Origin: Nonlabens spongiae
Lineage (GTDB): Bacteria; Bacteroidota; Bacteroidia; Flavobacteriales; Flavobacteriaceae
NCBI RefSeq assembly: GCF_002117125.1
Contig: NZ_CP019344.1
Coordinates: 2,446,501 to 2,510,500, forward strand
DNA length: 64,000 nt
Reading direction: 5' to 3'
Both the position numbers and the translations under genes were made by a program. The notes beneath the pieces are model-generated. The model saw only the letters and a program-made list of their open reading frames with translations, ran no database searches and had not been told where the DNA came from. Shown in pieces: positions 62,496 to 64,000 of this stretch (position 1 is its first letter; the number at the start of each line of letters is the position of its first letter).

Positions 62496-62511
62496 CGCTT
62501 TCGCGAAAGCG
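62496..62511. repeat. CGCTTTCGCGAAAGCG palindrome, copy 19
   Basis: Perfect copy between divergent genes; flanks TTA and TAA extend it to 22 bp. Confidence 0.9.
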
Positions 62512-62606
62512 TAACTTCTAATTTTCATTATTCAGCCGATTATTTTTACACTTTCATTAACTGGACTAAACGTGTGCGCTTGCTAACTTCTCACAAACTT
62601 TAAGCT

Positions 62607-63971
62607 ATGTCGATTTTCTCCAAGATAAAAGGAACCATGAACCTACTGAAGAAGGTGGATCTGGATCAACTTGCCGAACTCAACCAAAAGATTGATCTCT
62701 CAAAAGTCATGGAAACAGTAGGCAATCTGGACGATCGGCAGCTGGCAGGCCTGATGAAAATGCTGTCTACCAAAAAGAAAAAAGGACAAAGCAAACTACC
62801 TCCCATAGATGGTGATTTCTACGATCTGAGCTTAAAACTGAATGAAAAGCAGCGTGAAATCCAGCTCAAGGTGCGTAATTTTATGGAAGATGAGGTGCAA
62901 CCCATAGCAAACGATTACTGGAACCGCGCCGAGTTTCCACACGACTTGATTCCTAAAATGGCGAAGCTCAACATCGCTGGAATCGCCTACAAAGGCTACG
63001 GTTGTCCGGATATGGACTTCATAACAGAAGGAATCATCGCCGAGGAAATCGCAAGAGTAGATGTTTCTATTTCCACATTTTTTGGCGTACACAGCGGCCT
63101 GGCAATGGGATCGATCTATCTATGTGGTAGCGAAGAGCAGAAGCAAGAATGGCTGCCACAAATGGCGCGTATGGAGAAGATAGGCGCCTTTGGACTTACA
63201 GAACCCGATACGGGCAGCGGAATCGCAGGCGGTATGGAAACGACCTGTCGTAAAGAAGGCGACAATTGGATCCTCAATGGTCAGAAAAAATGGATCGGTA
63301 ACGCCACTTTTGCAGATGTGGTCGTGATCTGGGCACGTGATGAGGACAGCGGCAGAGTGAAAGGCTTTCTCGTCAGAAAAGGTAACCCCAATTTTCATGC
63401 AGAGAAAATGCCTGATAAAATGGCATTACGTACGGTTCAAAATGCCGTCATTACGCTAACTAATTGCGCTGTTCCCGAGAGCGATCGTCTTCAGGAAGCC
63501 AACTCCTTTAAAGACACTGCAAAAGTACTGCGCATGACGCGAGCCGGCGTAGCCTGGCAAGCGGTAGGATGCGCACGTGGTGCATATGAAAATGCATTGA
63601 AGTATACGAAGAAGCGAGAGCAGTTTGGTCGACCTATCGCCAGCTTTCAGTTGGTTCAAAACCATTTGGTCGAGATGATTTCTAACCTGACCAGTATGCA
63701 AACTTTGTGTTTTCGCTTGAGCGAAATGCAGGATGAAGGAATTCTCAAAGATGAACACGCCTCGCTTGCCAAGGTCATTTGTTCCATGCGCACTCGCGAT
63801 ATCGTTTCCCGCGCTCGCGAGGTCATGGGCGGTAATGGTATTTTACTGGAACACAACGTCGCTCGTTTCGTCGCCGATGCCGAGGCCATCTACAGCTATG
63901 AGGGTACCAAGGAAATCAATAGCCTGATCGTTGGAAGAGCAATCACGGGTTATAGTGCTTTTGTGAGTTGA
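62607..63971 (+). CDS. Acyl-CoA dehydrogenase
   Basis: 454 residues. An N-terminal helical extension of about 70 residues (LLKKVDLDQLAELNQKIDLS) precedes the normal ACAD body. FAD/substrate motifs are FGLTEPDTGSGIAGG (about 196-210), KKWIGNATFADV, and the C-terminal REVMGGNGILLEHNVAR with YEGTKEINSLIVGR, where the catalytic base of the glutaryl-CoA branch lies. It oxidises acyl-CoA at the alpha-beta bond. The extension is longer than usual for the family. Confidence 0.9.
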   Translation: MSIFSKIKGTMNLLKKVDLDQLAELNQKIDLSKVMETVGNLDDRQLAGLMKMLSTKKKKGQSKLPPIDGDFYDLSLKLNEKQREIQLKVRNFMEDEVQPIANDYWNRAEFPHDLIPKMAKLNIAGIAYKGYGCPDMDFITEGIIAEEIARVDVSISTFFGVHSGLAMGSIYLCGSEEQKQEWLPQMARMEKIGAFGLTEPDTGSGIAGGMETTCRKEGDNWILNGQKKWIGNATFADVVVIWARDEDSGRVKGFLVRKGNPNFHAEKMPDKMALRTVQNAVITLTNCAVPESDRLQEANSFKDTAKVLRMTRAGVAWQAVGCARGAYENALKYTKKREQFGRPIASFQLVQNHLVEMISNLTSMQTLCFRLSEMQDEGILKDEHASLAKVICSMRTRDIVSRAREVMGGNGILLEHNVARFVADAEAIYSYEGTKEINSLIVGRAITGYSAFVS

Positions 63972-64000
63972 GATTGAGAATAAAATTAAGCTACTTTCAT

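Overview
The window looks like a chromosome segment of a marine Flavobacteriaceae member (Bacteroidota); a Nonlabens-like relative is a guess. Supporting signs are TAnnTTTG-type -7 promoter boxes, few Shine-Dalgarno sites, an sdhCAB operon of the Bacteroidota type, a LytS/LytTR pair, a QEGLA-motif protein, a TonB-dependent receptor, an alpha-2-macroglobulin lipoprotein and the split heme genes. Almost all of it is chromosomal housekeeping and cell-envelope gene content. There are no rRNA or tRNA genes, CRISPR arrays or prophages that I can see.

Layout. 1-9 kb: the start of an M23-type envelope protein, a frameshifted ABC ATPase with a small membrane partner, a secreted PEP/pyruvate-binding-domain protein translationally coupled to a serine hydrolase, an MDR-type oxidoreductase, a MacB-like permease and a GHMP kinase. 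9-16 kb: an HTH-CBS-HEPN protein, an antitoxin whose ParE-like toxin is broken by a TGA codon, yraN, an LD-carboxypeptidase carrying an in-frame repeat, and metG. 16-26 kb: SH3 and lipoproteins, aminopeptidase P, a K+ channel, hemF/EI24/hemE/hemD with a TrkH relic inside, and yicC-gmk-nadD. 26-38 kb: cvpA, asparaginase, a pentapeptide-repeat protein, exonuclease III, truB coupled to a HepT/MntA toxin-antitoxin pair, a large beta-propeller protein, and a three-gene ligase/peptidase cluster (DUF1704-QEGLA, ATP-grasp, AstE-like). 38-43 kb: sdhC-sdhA-[four-helix-bundle gene]-sdhB. 43-51 kb: vsr with a duplicated 3' tail, a sensor kinase/regulator pair, then a restriction-modification island with two cytosine-5 methyltransferases, a tiny coupled ORF and a TdeIII-like endonuclease. 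51-64 kb: aminotransferase, TonB receptor, alpha-2-macroglobulin, a secreted protein with a Trp/His/Met-rich tract, and an acyl-CoA dehydrogenase.

The strongest unexplained signal is the 16-bp perfect palindrome CGCTTTCGCGAAAGCG. I count 17 perfect and two 15/16 copies in 64 kb. They are spaced unusually evenly (smallest gap 1.9 kb, mean about 3.5 kb). About half lie inside real genes, where they are read only as AFAKA or RFRES and never as LSRKR. The largest gap coincides with the restriction-modification island, which suggests the island arrived after the palindromes were set out. Other dispersed hairpin families (AGACCTCCGAGG..., GTAAGGGCAGG..., and a CTTCGACTCCGCTCAGC element that has entered two genes in frame) show a genome rich in small repeats. 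Several genes are recently decayed: the ABC ATPase, the ParE toxin, TrkH and the vsr duplicate.
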